DNA of 23,417 nucleotides from Deltaproteobacteria bacterium (GCA_031278795.1 JAITJT010000294.1:1-23417), one strand, 5' to 3'. Counted from the first letter of the stretch, positions 1 through 7,679 are shown. Numbers and translations are program-made. The notes: generated by a model not told the origin, from the letters alone.

Positions 1-235
1 TCCATCTTTTTTTATTTTTATTTTTCCATCTTTTTTTATTTTTATTTTTCCATCTTTTTTTATTTTTATTTTTCCATCTTTTTTTTTATTTTTTCTTTTT
101 CCATCTTTCTTTTATTTTTTGTTTTTCCCTCTTTTTTTATTTTTTCTTTTTCCATCTTTCTTTTATTTTTTGTTTTTCCCTCTTTTTTTATTTTTCTTTT
201 TACATCTTTTTTTATTTTTTTTATTTTTATTATAT
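1..235. repeat. T-rich tandem minisatellite, about 24-27 bp unit
   Basis: About eight to nine head-to-tail copies of a unit that begins CCATC (later CCCTC or ACATC) followed by T-runs broken by single A, C or G bases. The first three periods are exactly 24 bp (unit starts at 2, 26, 50, 74); later ones drift to 24-27 bp. The array is cut by the window edge, so its true length is unknown. One strand is almost purely pyrimidine. It ends about 50 bp before the M3 peptidase start, so it may lie in that gene's upstream region. Confidence 0.9.
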
Positions 236-284
236 TTGCGCAGCACTAAAACAAGACAAATATTTTTTTGAAAGGTTATTTTTT

Positions 285-2054
285 ATGAGCGATTTGGACA
301 ACGCGCCGCACTGGGATCTCTCCTTGCTTTACGAGTACGGCTCCCCGGAGCTGGAGGCCGATATAGAAAGGATACGCGCCTTCAAGAAGAGTTTTCCCCT
401 CTGGAAGGAGAGGGTTTTTGGGGATAATTTTGAGCCCGCGGAGTTTCACAGCCTCTTAAGCGATCTAAGCCACATCCAGGAGCTCTCATCCAAACTGTCA
501 GGATATTCCACATTGTACTTTTCCTCCGACACCTCCAACCAGAGGGCCCAGAGTTTCGTGGGAGTGGTGGACAACGAGCTGGTGGAGCTGGAGAACGCTC
601 TTTTGTTTTTTCAGCACTGGTGGAAGGATCTCCCGGAGGAGCGCGCGAGGGTCTATTTGGACGCGGCGCCTGAGCTAGGCTACTACCTTAGGAGGATAAG
701 GGCCTTTAAGCCTTACACCTTAAGCGAGCCGGAGGAGCGCATCATAAACTACAAGGATGTCACCGGTAGCGAGGCGCTGGTCATCCTCTATGACACCCTC
801 ACCAACCGCTACCGCTTTCAGACAAGTTTCTTCCCTGGTGGGGAAGGTAAGTTCGTGACCCGGGAGGAGCTCATGGTGCACGTGCGCAGCTTCCATCCCG
901 AGGTGAGGGAAGGGGCCTACAAGGAGCTCTACCGCATCTTCCAAGAGGAGGGCCCCACCCTGGGGCTCATCTACCAGTCCCTGGTGAGGGGCTGGCGCAT
1001 AGAAAACGTCAGTATCCGTGGTTACCAGAACCCAAGGTCGGTTAGAAACGTGGTAAACGATCTCCCGGATAAGGTGGTGGAGAGTCTTTTGAGGGTATCG
1101 GAAGAGGAGGCCCCCAGGGTATTCGGGGAGTACTGGAGGCGGAAGGCAGCCGCCTTGGGAGTGGAGAGGCTAAGACGCTATGACATCTACGCCCCCATAG
1201 TGGAGGCAAGTGATGCTGAGATTGATTTCCAGGACGCCTTAGCTGAGGTTAGAGATGCCTTCTCGGCATTCTCGCCCATTATGGCGGAGTACGCCCTTAA
1301 GGTTTACGAGGAGAGGCACCTTAGCGCCAAGAAGCTCCCGGGAAAGGAGTCCGGGGCCTACTGCGCCTCACTTACCCCGGAGGACCCGCCCTGGGTGCTC
1401 CTCACCTACAAGGGGAGGAGGCAGGACGTCTTCACCCTGGCCCACGAGCTGGGCCACGCTGTGCATTCCCAGATGGCCAGGAGCCACGGAATCTTCCAGT
1501 TCCACGCGGCCTTGCCCTTAGCTGAGACGGCATCCACCTTTGGGGAGATGCTCCTTGCCAGAAGATTCAGGGAACAGATAGAGGACAAGGCCCTCAAGAG
1601 GGACCTCATGTTCCATTTGCTAGATGACGCCTACGCCACCGTGGGACGTCAGGCCTTTTTCTCGCTTTTCGAGGTGGAGGCCCATGAGATGGTTAACCAA
1701 GGCGCAACGGCCAAGGAGATATCCGACGCCTACTTCCGGAACCTCTCCGGACAGTTTGGGTCCTCGGTGGAACTTAGCTCAGAGTTCTCCTGGGAGTGGG
1801 TAAGCATCCCCCACTTCTTCCACACACCCTTCTACGTCTACGCCTACACCTTCGGGCAGCTTCTGGTCTACAGCCTCTTCAGGCTCTATGAGCTGGAAGG
1901 GGAGAGCTTCGTGCCCAGGTTCATGAAGATCCTCTCCCAAGGAGGCGCGGCCTCCCCGGTGGACATCCTGGCCGCGGCCGGGGTGGGCCCCTTGGATGAC
2001 GACTTCTGGAGGGGAGGCTACAAGGTGATTGAGGGATTTATGGAGGAGATCTAA
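285..2054 (+). CDS. pepF: M3 family zinc oligoendopeptidase (PepF-like)
   Basis: A 589-residue cytoplasmic metallopeptidase that probably cleaves short peptides during protein turnover. The zinc motif HELGH is at residues 387-391 (H387, E388, H391), with the third ligand E414 in the following LAET segment. Further on, H510, H513 and the nearby tyrosines around 517-521 match the substrate-binding His/Tyr cluster of the M3 fold. The all-helical N-terminal region (about 1-200) precedes the catalytic domain, and the length fits the M3B/oligoendopeptidase F group (about 560-600 residues). There is no signal peptide. ATG 285 is preceded by GAAAGG at 270-275, a reasonable ribosome binding site. It appears monocistronic: the next gene starts about 660 bp downstream. 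The family call is firm; the subgroup (PepF versus another M3B member) is inferred. Confidence 0.9.
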   Translation: MSDLDNAPHWDLSLLYEYGSPELEADIERIRAFKKSFPLWKERVFGDNFEPAEFHSLLSDLSHIQELSSKLSGYSTLYFSSDTSNQRAQSFVGVVDNELVELENALLFFQHWWKDLPEERARVYLDAAPELGYYLRRIRAFKPYTLSEPEERIINYKDVTGSEALVILYDTLTNRYRFQTSFFPGGEGKFVTREELMVHVRSFHPEVREGAYKELYRIFQEEGPTLGLIYQSLVRGWRIENVSIRGYQNPRSVRNVVNDLPDKVVESLLRVSEEEAPRVFGEYWRRKAAALGVERLRRYDIYAPIVEASDAEIDFQDALAEVRDAFSAFSPIMAEYALKVYEERHLSAKKLPGKESGAYCASLTPEDPPWVLLTYKGRRQDVFTLAHELGHAVHSQMARSHGIFQFHAALPLAETASTFGEMLLARRFREQIEDKALKRDLMFHLLDDAYATVGRQAFFSLFEVEAHEMVNQGATAKEISDAYFRNLSGQFGSSVELSSEFSWEWVSIPHFFHTPFYVYAYTFGQLLVYSLFRLYELEGESFVPRFMKILSQGGAASPVDILAAAGVGPLDDDFWRGGYKVIEGFMEEI

Positions 2055-2114
2055 GCCCCTTGGCTTTGATAAGCTCAACACCCTCTCCAAAAAGCTGATA
2101 TTTGGCGGCCTTTC

Positions 2115-2143
2115 TTTTCAGCGGCCACAAATTCATGTATAAT
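2115..2143 (+). promoter_or_regulatory. Candidate sigma70-type promoter
   Basis: TATAAT at 2138-2143 matches the -10 consensus exactly. Seventeen bases upstream, TTTTCA (2115-2120) matches four of six positions of the -35 consensus. No open frame starts soon after it; the next structured element is the hairpin at 2254-2288, and the next gene is 570 bp away. It could serve a small RNA or a long leader. In an AT-rich region such matches also arise by chance. Confidence 0.3.
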
Positions 2144-2253
2144 ACTTATTTGACACCACAAGGGAACCCTCTCGGGCAGGCTGTCTTTGGTAGAATCAAA
2201 AGTCTAAATTAAAACGCTTGTCCTATCTCTACTTACAAGGTGTCACCTCTCAA

Positions 2254-2288
2254 ATTAGAAAAAGGCCTGGGTTAAGCGTTTTTCTAAT
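2254..2288 (+). other. Perfect 10-bp hairpin
   Basis: ATTAGAAAAA (2254-2263) pairs fully with TTTTTCTAAT (2279-2288) around a 15-nt, more GC-rich loop. There is no T-run after the second arm beyond the T's inside it, so it is not a standard terminator. It could be an RNA structure downstream of the candidate promoter at 2115-2143. Confidence 0.4.
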
Positions 2289-2446
2289 GATTATGAGATA
2301 AATTGGTAACAAACTAGGTGGATGCAAAAACACGCTAAAAATCTTCCCGTATATCGTTAACTAAAAAGAGCGCAAAGTATACCTGGATTATTAGCCTAAA
2401 AAAGACGCGCGAGCTTATTATTACTTTCTCTTTGTCTACTTTTTTT

Positions 2447-2556
2447 AAAAAGCGTACTGTTTATATTTAAAAAGCGTGTTGTTTATATTTAAAAAGCGTA
2501 TTGTTTATATTTAAAAAGCGTACTGTTTATATTTAAAAAGCCTATTGTTTATATAT
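2447..2556. repeat. Five tandem 22-bp repeats (iteron-like)
   Basis: Units start at 2447, 2469, 2491, 2513 and 2535, so the period is exactly 22 bp. Each starts AAAAAGCG (CC in the last) and ends TTGTTTATATTT or CTGTTTATATTT; differences are single bases. There is no spacer between copies, so this is not a CRISPR. Exact two-helical-turn spacing places each copy on the same face of DNA, as in iterons or regulator arrays. It lies about 160 bp upstream of the flavin reductase gene. Confidence 0.9.
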
Positions 2557-2717
2557 AACCTTAAATAATTGCGCTTTCTCTTCTGAGAGCTCGCGCTTTT
2601 TAAGGTGCGCGCGCATTTTAGCTCTTTCCAGATGAGGCCTTTTCTTTCCAGAGAAGGCTCGTAAACGGGAGAGGCGATTTTTTTTCTTAATATTTGCCTA
2701 AATTGAGGAGAAACACA

Positions 2718-3239
2718 GTGAAAAGCTCACTCGGCCCCAAGACCATAGCCTTTCCCCTTCCAGCCTATCTCATAGGCAGCTATGATGAGAACCTCTCCCC
2801 CAACATCATGACCGCGGCCTGGGGAGGCATTCTCTGCTCGGATCCACCTCTTTTGGGTTTTTCCGCCAGGCCCACCAGGATGACCCATGACGGGGTCTTG
2901 ACTCACAAGGCCTTCACGGTGAACTTTCCCAGCGCCAAGATGGCCGTGGCCACGGATTTCGCCGGGCTCGCCTCCGGAAGGCAGGTGAACAAGTTTCAGC
3001 TCTCCGGGCTCACCCCGGTGAGGAGCCCCCTGGTGGATGCCCCTTACGTGGAGGAGGCCCCGGTATTCTGTGAGCTTAAGCTCTTCAAATACGTGGAGCT
3101 GGGCACCCACACGCTCTTCGTGGGGCAAATACTGGACGTTAAGGCCGATGAGGGGCTTATTACCGAAAACGGCGATTTGGATATAAGCAAAGTGGATCCC
3201 ATAATCTACAGTGGGGACGCCTACTTCCGGGTGGGGTAA
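2718..3239 (+). CDS. Flavin reductase-like FMN-binding protein
   Basis: A 173-residue member of the flavin reductase-like domain family (DIM6/NTAB type). These proteins form FMN-binding split-barrel dimers, found mostly in anaerobes as electron carriers or flavin reductases. The typical pattern is visible: an N-terminal PLPAYLIGS strand, PNIMTAAWGG, then DPPLLGFSARPTRMT around the flavin phosphate, a HKAFTVNFPS strand, and a C-terminal HTLFVGQILDV strand. I chose GTG 2718 as the start because GAGGAG at 2705-2710 sits seven bases before it; a TTG eight codons further upstream (2694) has no ribosome binding site and would contain this one. The exact substrate cannot be told. It stands alone, with a candidate terminator at 3349-3371. 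Confidence 0.85.
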   Translation: MKSSLGPKTIAFPLPAYLIGSYDENLSPNIMTAAWGGILCSDPPLLGFSARPTRMTHDGVLTHKAFTVNFPSAKMAVATDFAGLASGRQVNKFQLSGLTPVRSPLVDAPYVEEAPVFCELKLFKYVELGTHTLFVGQILDVKADEGLITENGDLDISKVDPIIYSGDAYFRVG

Positions 3240-3348
3240 TTCATTGGGAAGGCCTTCCAGATCGGAAAGAGGCTAGTGAGGCCCGCTGCCGAGTGAGGGG
3301 TTTCTAATACGTTTTTTTTTATCGCGCCTTTTGGTTTTTTCTTTATCC

Positions 3349-3371
3349 GCGCGTAAGTCCGCGCTTTTTTT
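3349..3371 (+). terminator. Intrinsic terminator after the flavin reductase gene
   Basis: GCGCG (3349-3353) and CGCGC (3360-3364) form a short all-GC stem with a 6-nt loop, followed directly by seven T's (3365-3371). It lies 110 bp after the stop codon. Between them is a 12-bp palindrome GGAAGGCCTTCC (3247-3258) just after the stop, which could also fold but lacks a T-run. Confidence 0.55.
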
Positions 3372-3519
3372 GTCAACGGCCATATGCGTTTTTGTTTTAA
3401 AGCTAAATACTAGCTAAACGCTATATGCAATTTGACTTTCTTATTAGCCACATGCCTTTGACCTTTTGTTTAAGGCTTATTGTTGTTTAGATTATTATGG
3501 AATTTTATAGAGACCTTTG

Positions 3520-5400
3520 ATGCCAACTAATATTTTGATAAGCAAGGTCATAATCCTTCTGGCACTGGCCGTGGGACTCATCTACTTTGGGCTGCGCCTG
3601 AAGATGCCGGCGATTGTGGGCTTTCTCATCACGGGCATCCTGGTGGGCCCCTCAGGGGCCAAGCTCCTAAACGATCCCCACCAGGTGGAGGCCCTCTCCG
3701 AGCTGGGGGTGGTGCTCCTACTCTTCACCATTGGGCTGGAGTTCTCCATCCAGAGCCTCCTCAAGATGAAACGCCTGGTTTTACTGGGAGGTGGGCTGCA
3801 GATGGGCTTGGCCATTCTGCTCGCCACACCTTTGGGCATTTGGCTGGGAGGGCTCAGCTGGAATAGCTCATTACTCTACGGCATGCTCATAGCGCTCTCA
3901 TCCACGGCCATTGTGCTCAAGCTCTTCCAGGAAAAAGGCGAGATGGACTCGGCCCACGGAAGGGGCGCGCTAGGGGTTCTTATCTTCCAGGACCTGGCCG
4001 TGGTCCCCTTGGTGCTGGTGGTTCAGTATTTAGCCGGAAAGGCCGGATCGGATCCCTTCTACATGGTCTTCGCCAAGGTGATAATCATCCTGTTGGTGGT
4101 CTACGTGCTCGCCAACTGGGTCATACCCTGGGTCATGCTCAAGGTATCCCAGACCCGCTCCAATGAGCTCTTCATGTTCACGGTGGCGCTCATCTGCCTA
4201 GGGACGGCCTTTCTAACGGAGAAGGCCGGGCTATCCATGGCCCTGGGGGCCTTCTTGGCGGGACTCATCATCGCTGGTTCCCCCTACGCCTACCAGGCCA
4301 TCTCCTCGGTTCTGCCCATGCGGGACGTCTTCACCAGCTTCTTCTTCGTCTCCATTGGTCTGAGGATGGATATAGGCTATCTGGTGAGCCACCCCTTTGT
4401 GACCATTGAGCTGGCCTTGGGGGTTATGATCTTCAACCTCTTAACCACCACCGCGGCCATGCGGATCATAGGCTTGTCCCCCAGGGTTTCGGTTCTCATC
4501 GGTTTTTCCCTCTGCCAGATAGGGGAGTTCGCCTTTGTCCTAGCTAGTATCGGCTACTCCAACGGCCTCTTAAACGACGATTCCATGAAGATGTTCCTCA
4601 ACATGGCGGTCCTCACCATGGCCATGACCCCGCTCTCCCTGGCCTTGGGGCGTTACGTCTCACCTAGGTTTGCGGACCTAGCGGATGCCCAGCCCAAGGA
4701 GAGGGCCCCCAAGGCCAAGGATCACGCCATAGTCGTGGGTTTCGGGGTGGCTGGCCAGGCCGTGGCCCGGGCCTGCCGCTACATCTGCCGCCCCTATTAC
4801 GTAATTGACATGAACCCCTCCAGCGTCAAGTCCTTCCGCCAGCTGGGGGAACCACTATTCTTTGGGGACGCGGCCAGCGAGCACATACTCACCCACGTGC
4901 ACGTCCAGGACGCCAAGATCCTGGTTATAACCATTCCGGATCCAGTGGCCACCAGAAGGATAATAGCCCAGGCCAAGGCCCTTAACCCCAAGCTCCACAT
5001 CCTGGCCCGCACCAGGTTTCTCCTAAACATTCAGCTCCTTAAAAGCCTTGGGGCCGACGAGGTGGTGGCCGAGGAGTTCGAGGCCGCCCTGGCGGTCTTT
5101 GATAGCATCCTCAACTTCTTTGGGGTATCCCCTGAGGAGAGGGCCAAGCAGGCGGCCATCGCCAAGATTGCCGACCCCTCGACCTTTAGGCTCCTAGACG
5201 GCATGGAGGCCCCGCCGCCCTTGGACGGCGTCTGCAACTACACCCCCGGGCTCCACGGTGGATCAAAGGGCGCGGAAGAGCTAAACAATACCCAAGCCGC
5301 TAGCTCTAAAGCCGCCCCTAACGCCTCCCCCGCCGCTAGCCCTAGCGCTAGCCCGGCCCCGGCCGCGGCGACAAGCGATGAGGGCCTCAATCCTAAATGA
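3520..5400 (+). CDS. KefB-type cation/proton antiporter with RCK (TrkA-N) domain
   Basis: A 626-residue inner membrane protein. Residues about 5-380 are a Na+/H+ exchanger domain of some 12 hydrophobic segments, including the FQDLAVVPL segment (near 157-165) typical of the CPA2 KefB/KefC group. Residues about 402-525 are a nucleotide-binding RCK domain, shown by the Rossmann motif VGFGVAGQA (407-415) and the acidic end of the second strand at VIDMN. It probably exports K+ or Na+ in exchange for protons, gated by a nucleotide or metabolite. The last 45 residues are a low-complexity Ala/Ser/Pro tail that is not part of the family. ATG 3520 is preferred over the TTG immediately before it; AGAG at 3509-3512 is the only ribosome binding site candidate. 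K+ versus Na+ specificity is unknown, so no gene symbol is given. Confidence 0.88.
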   Translation: MPTNILISKVIILLALAVGLIYFGLRLKMPAIVGFLITGILVGPSGAKLLNDPHQVEALSELGVVLLLFTIGLEFSIQSLLKMKRLVLLGGGLQMGLAILLATPLGIWLGGLSWNSSLLYGMLIALSSTAIVLKLFQEKGEMDSAHGRGALGVLIFQDLAVVPLVLVVQYLAGKAGSDPFYMVFAKVIIILLVVYVLANWVIPWVMLKVSQTRSNELFMFTVALICLGTAFLTEKAGLSMALGAFLAGLIIAGSPYAYQAISSVLPMRDVFTSFFFVSIGLRMDIGYLVSHPFVTIELALGVMIFNLLTTTAAMRIIGLSPRVSVLIGFSLCQIGEFAFVLASIGYSNGLLNDDSMKMFLNMAVLTMAMTPLSLALGRYVSPRFADLADAQPKERAPKAKDHAIVVGFGVAGQAVARACRYICRPYYVIDMNPSSVKSFRQLGEPLFFGDAASEHILTHVHVQDAKILVITIPDPVATRRIIAQAKALNPKLHILARTRFLLNIQLLKSLGADEVVAEEFEAALAVFDSILNFFGVSPEERAKQAAIAKIADPSTFRLLDGMEAPPPLDGVCNYTPGLHGGSKGAEELNNTQAASSKAAPNASPAASPSASPAPAAATSDEGLNPK

Positions 5401-5602
5401 GGCCCCTCAATTCTAAATGAGGCCCCTCTTGGCCTCTTTTAGCCTCTAGTAACTAAGGCCTTTAGAGCCTTTCGCGGCTAAGGCCGCCCTTGCCTCCGGT
5501 AGCTTTCACCCTTATGCTCACTGTGCTAGACTGGCTACAGGGGATCTTTTTGTCCCGGTCTATACCTAACTCAGCTAAGAAGGTTTATTTCTAAATAAGC
5601 CG

Positions 5603-5628
5603 AAAGAGTGTAAAAAGCTCTTTTTTTT
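5603..5628 (+). terminator. Weak terminator-like hairpin with T-run
   Basis: AAAGAG (5603-5608) pairs with CTCTTT (5618-5623), a 6-bp stem with a 9-nt loop, running into a total of eight T's (5621-5628). The stem is AT-rich and 200 bp from the antiporter stop, so its efficiency is doubtful. Confidence 0.35.
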
Positions 5629-5634
5629 GACAGA

Positions 5635-5715
5635 TCCCATCCAGGTCCAGCCAAGTTCTATCTAGGTCCCATACAAGTTCTAAACAGGTCCATCCAGGTC
5701 CCATCCAAGTCCCAT
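5635..5715. repeat. Degenerate 10-11 bp tandem repeats (AGGT/AAGT-CCCATCC)
   Basis: The tetramer AGGT or AAGT recurs seven times at 10-11 bp steps, separated by variants of CCCATCC (for example CCAGCC, TCTATCT, CCCATAC). The alternation of AGGT and AAGT gives a looser two-unit period of about 21-22 bp. There is no gene in it. It lies about 175 bp upstream of cysE. Confidence 0.7.
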
Positions 5716-5890
5716 GGGGCCCAATCCTTGAAGTTTCCACATAATTATTCATTTATTCCTTTTGCTTTTCCCAAATATCTCTCTCTTTTTGGTGTTTTTT
5801 ATAGTGATTTAGGCATTTAGCACCCGCGGAGTGGAGATTGGGAACGCTGATATTAAACAATAAGGCTTAGAGGCGACAGGAACCAGTTCA

Positions 5891-6868
5891 ATGAGCGAAT
5901 TTTCCAACTATTTCAGGGCCCAGTGCATCTTCCAACAAGACGAGGAGCGCTATAAAAACGAGGTTGTGCCGCGCATCCAGGGCGTGGCTGACGAGCTCAT
6001 GGAGGTGAGGAAAGAGCTCACTCCCTTCGAGTACGTAACCGTCATGCCTAGACCCACCTTCGTGACGGTTAAACAGATTATCCGCCTGGCCCAGTTCCTC
6101 ATATTTCCGGGCTTTTTCGAGGAGAAGCAGCCAGCTAGCGAGATAAACGTCAGATCTGGTATAAGCCAGCACCTCTCGGCCCTATATTCTGTACTTTATA
6201 ACGGCATAGCCCACTCCATCCGCCACGAGCACATGCGCAACCGGGGCGAGTGCGCCAACTGCACGGATCTGGCCCAGACCATTGCCTTGGACGTAATCAC
6301 CAAGCTTCCCCAGATGAGGCTCATCTTGGCATCAGACGTGGAGGCCACCAAGGAGGGGGATCCAGCGGCCGGAGGCTTCATGGACCAGATAATCTTCTGC
6401 TACCCTGGAGTCTACAACACCATGGTCTACCGCCTGGCCCACGAGCTCTGGGTGAACCAGGTGCCCTTCCTGCCTAGGATGATGACCGAGTACGCCCACG
6501 GCCGTACGGGCATAGACATCCACCCCGGGGCGGTTATCGGTAAGAGCTTCTTCATAGACCACGGAACCGGGGTGGTCATAGGGGAGACAACCGTTATTGG
6601 GGAGAGGGTGAGGCTCTACCAGGGTGTCACCCTGGGGGCGCTCTCTCTACCCAGGGACGCCGGAGTGAGCCTCAGGGGCGCCAAGCGGCACCCCACCCTG
6701 GAGGACGACGTGATTGTGTACTCCGGGGCAACCATTCTGGGAGGGGAGACGGTCATAGGGGCCCGCTCGGTGATTGGGGGTAATGTCTGGCTAACCGAGA
6801 GCATTCCACCGGACACCAAGGTCTTTATCAAGAAGCCGGAGCTGATATTTGTAAACACCAAGACCTAG
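5891..6868 (+). CDS. cysE: Serine O-acetyltransferase
   Basis: A 325-residue enzyme that makes O-acetylserine from serine and acetyl-CoA, the committed step of cysteine synthesis. The N-terminal part is mostly helical. From about residue 205 the left-handed beta-helix begins, with hexapeptide repeats such as GAVIGK, GVVIGE, TTVIGE, ATILGG and RSVIGG. GIDIHPGA (207-214) and FIDHGTG (221-227) carry the Asp and His expected at the active site (D209, H224). It is longer at the N-terminus than the about 270-residue E. coli CysE and resembles the extended, EpsC-like form seen in many anaerobes. ATG 5891 is preceded by AGGAA (5878-5882) with eight bases between. The gene stands alone; no O-acetylserine sulfhydrylase is nearby. 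Confidence 0.93.
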   Translation: MSEFSNYFRAQCIFQQDEERYKNEVVPRIQGVADELMEVRKELTPFEYVTVMPRPTFVTVKQIIRLAQFLIFPGFFEEKQPASEINVRSGISQHLSALYSVLYNGIAHSIRHEHMRNRGECANCTDLAQTIALDVITKLPQMRLILASDVEATKEGDPAAGGFMDQIIFCYPGVYNTMVYRLAHELWVNQVPFLPRMMTEYAHGRTGIDIHPGAVIGKSFFIDHGTGVVIGETTVIGERVRLYQGVTLGALSLPRDAGVSLRGAKRHPTLEDDVIVYSGATILGGETVIGARSVIGGNVWLTESIPPDTKVFIKKPELIFVNTKT

Positions 6869-7016
6869 TGGTTATTGGCTTTCATGAGCCCCATGGGGGC
6901 TATGTCCTGGCAATTAAGCCCTAAAAGTCGTCTGGAAAACCCTGGAGAGGGAATAGGGAACGCCAAAGCCTTAAGTCTTAGATTCTTTAGTTGAATAGCC
7001 ACTTTCAAGGTTTTTC

Positions 7017-7046
7017 TTGTTTTTCCTTTGAACTTGGGCGTATAAT
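7017..7046 (+). promoter_or_regulatory. Candidate promoter for the PilZ operon
   Basis: TATAAT at 7041-7046 is a perfect -10 box. TTGTTT at 7017-7022 is a possible -35 (four of six matches to TTGACA) with an 18-bp spacer. Transcription would start near 7053, giving a leader of about 225 nt that contains the nested hairpin at 7061-7111. Confidence 0.4.
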
Positions 7047-7060
7047 TTCAGGAGCTGTCA

Positions 7061-7111
7061 CCTCTCTAGCTATTTGCCCAAGACCAAAAGGTCTAAGCTT
7101 ACAGAGAGAGG
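7061..7111 (+). promoter_or_regulatory. Nested leader hairpin upstream of PilZ genes
   Basis: Three concentric helices can form: CCTCTCT (7061-7067) with AGAGAGG (7105-7111), AGCT (7068-7071) with AGCT (7096-7099), and AGACC (7081-7085) with GGTCT (7090-7094) around an AAAA loop. The outer 3' arm is purine-rich, resembles a ribosome binding site, and is followed nine bases after the G-run by a four-codon frame (ATG 7123, TAA 7135-7137). Whether that frame is translated is unknown. The fold is seen in the sequence; any regulatory role is inference. Confidence 0.35.
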
Positions 7112-7278
7112 GGCTAAAGCCATATGTCACTTGGGTAAATACACCCATAAATTTAATCTGAAATCTGACATATTTCAAAGACACACAAAAAGCAACTGAA
7201 AGGCGGCTAGATTTAGGCATTTTTTATAGTGTTTCATTATCCGCCACCTAAACAAACGCAAGGACAGGCTGAAAAAAG

Positions 7279-7665
7279 ATGGCCCAGGGCATAGTTTTAT
7301 CTGAGAAGAGGAATCTGGAAAGGCGAGAGCTAATCTATTATTTAAAGGTGAGGGATTTGGCCACTGACAAGGAGCTGGGCCGCATGGTGGACATCCACCG
7401 CATGGGACTGCTTCTCATGGGTGACAAGAAACTCACCCCGGACAAGGAATACACCATCGCCATCGAGATGCCCAAGGCCATGATGGACCAGGGCATCAAG
7501 AACGTGACCCTGAAATCCAAGGTGATGTGGGCCAGACCCAGCAAGACCACCTCCTTTTCGGAGAGCGGTCTACAGTTCGTGGAGCCGGAGGCGGAGGCCC
7601 AGAGAACCATAGAGAAGCTCATCGAGTTTTTCGCGCTCCCCAACGGAACCTTCAATCTGTCCTAA
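7279..7665 (+). CDS. PilZ domain protein (soluble, variant second motif)
   Basis: A 128-residue single-domain protein, probably a c-di-GMP receptor or a degenerate relative. R11 and R15 in the segment RNLERRE make the RxxxR motif that precedes the PilZ barrel. The second motif, normally D/N-x-S-x-x-G, reads DIHRMG (38-43), with His in place of Ser, so c-di-GMP binding may be weak or altered. Strands such as GLLLMG, EYTIAIEMP and GLQFVEPE fit a beta barrel, ending in a C-terminal helix. ATG 7279 follows an AGGACAGG stretch about ten bases upstream. It is cotranscribed with the membrane-anchored PilZ protein 14 bp downstream. No flagellar or pilus gene is in the window, so the output process is unknown. 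Confidence 0.75.
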   Translation: MAQGIVLSEKRNLERRELIYYLKVRDLATDKELGRMVDIHRMGLLLMGDKKLTPDKEYTIAIEMPKAMMDQGIKNVTLKSKVMWARPSKTTSFSESGLQFVEPEAEAQRTIEKLIEFFALPNGTFNLS

Positions 7666-7679
7666 AACGAGTACTTGAG

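Larger units (their letters stand above)
2055..2717. other. AT-rich intergenic region with repeats and a hairpin
   Basis: A 660-bp stretch without a convincing gene. A short hairpin overlaps the pepF stop (AAGCC 2053-2057 / GGCTT 2062-2066) but has only a short T-run, so it is at best a weak terminator. Further along come a possible promoter (2115-2143), a perfect 10-bp hairpin (2254-2288) and five 22-bp tandem repeats (2447-2556). From about 2580 the base composition becomes mixed, with two similar CTTTCCAGA-containing segments, leading into the ribosome binding site of the flavin reductase gene. Confidence 0.6.
5401..5890. other. Intergenic region between the antiporter gene and cysE
   Basis: No gene is supported in these 490 bp. 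The first 40 bp contain a near-exact tandem copy of the last 20 bp of the antiporter gene, stop codon included. A GC-rich hairpin GCGGC/GCCGC lies at 5474-5487 without a T-run. A weak terminator-like hairpin (5603-5628) and a degenerate repeat array (5635-5715) follow. Confidence 0.6.
6869..7278. other. Intergenic region between cysE and the PilZ operon
   Basis: No gene supported. A perfect 6-bp hairpin AGCCCC/GGGGCT (6887-6901, 3-nt loop) lies 19 bp after the cysE stop but has no T-run. A candidate promoter (7017-7046) and a nested RNA-like fold (7061-7111) follow, leaving about 165 bp of AT-rich sequence before the first PilZ gene. Confidence 0.55.

Noticed and set aside
2447..2556. Possible CRISPR array (22-bp repeats)
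   Set aside because: The copies are directly adjacent with no spacers and no cas gene is in the window.
2694..2717. Upstream TTG start for the flavin reductase
   Set aside because: The good GAGGAG site lies inside this extension and points to GTG 2718.
2242..7066. Shared GTCACCTCTC at 2242-2251 and 7057-7066 as a common regulatory motif
   Set aside because: Matches of this length between two places are expected many times in a window of this size, and the distances to the nearby TATAAT boxes differ.
7527..7679. N-terminal extension of the membrane-anchored PilZ protein
   Set aside because: It overlaps the first PilZ gene in another frame and its peptide is not protein-like; ATG 7680 is the natural start.
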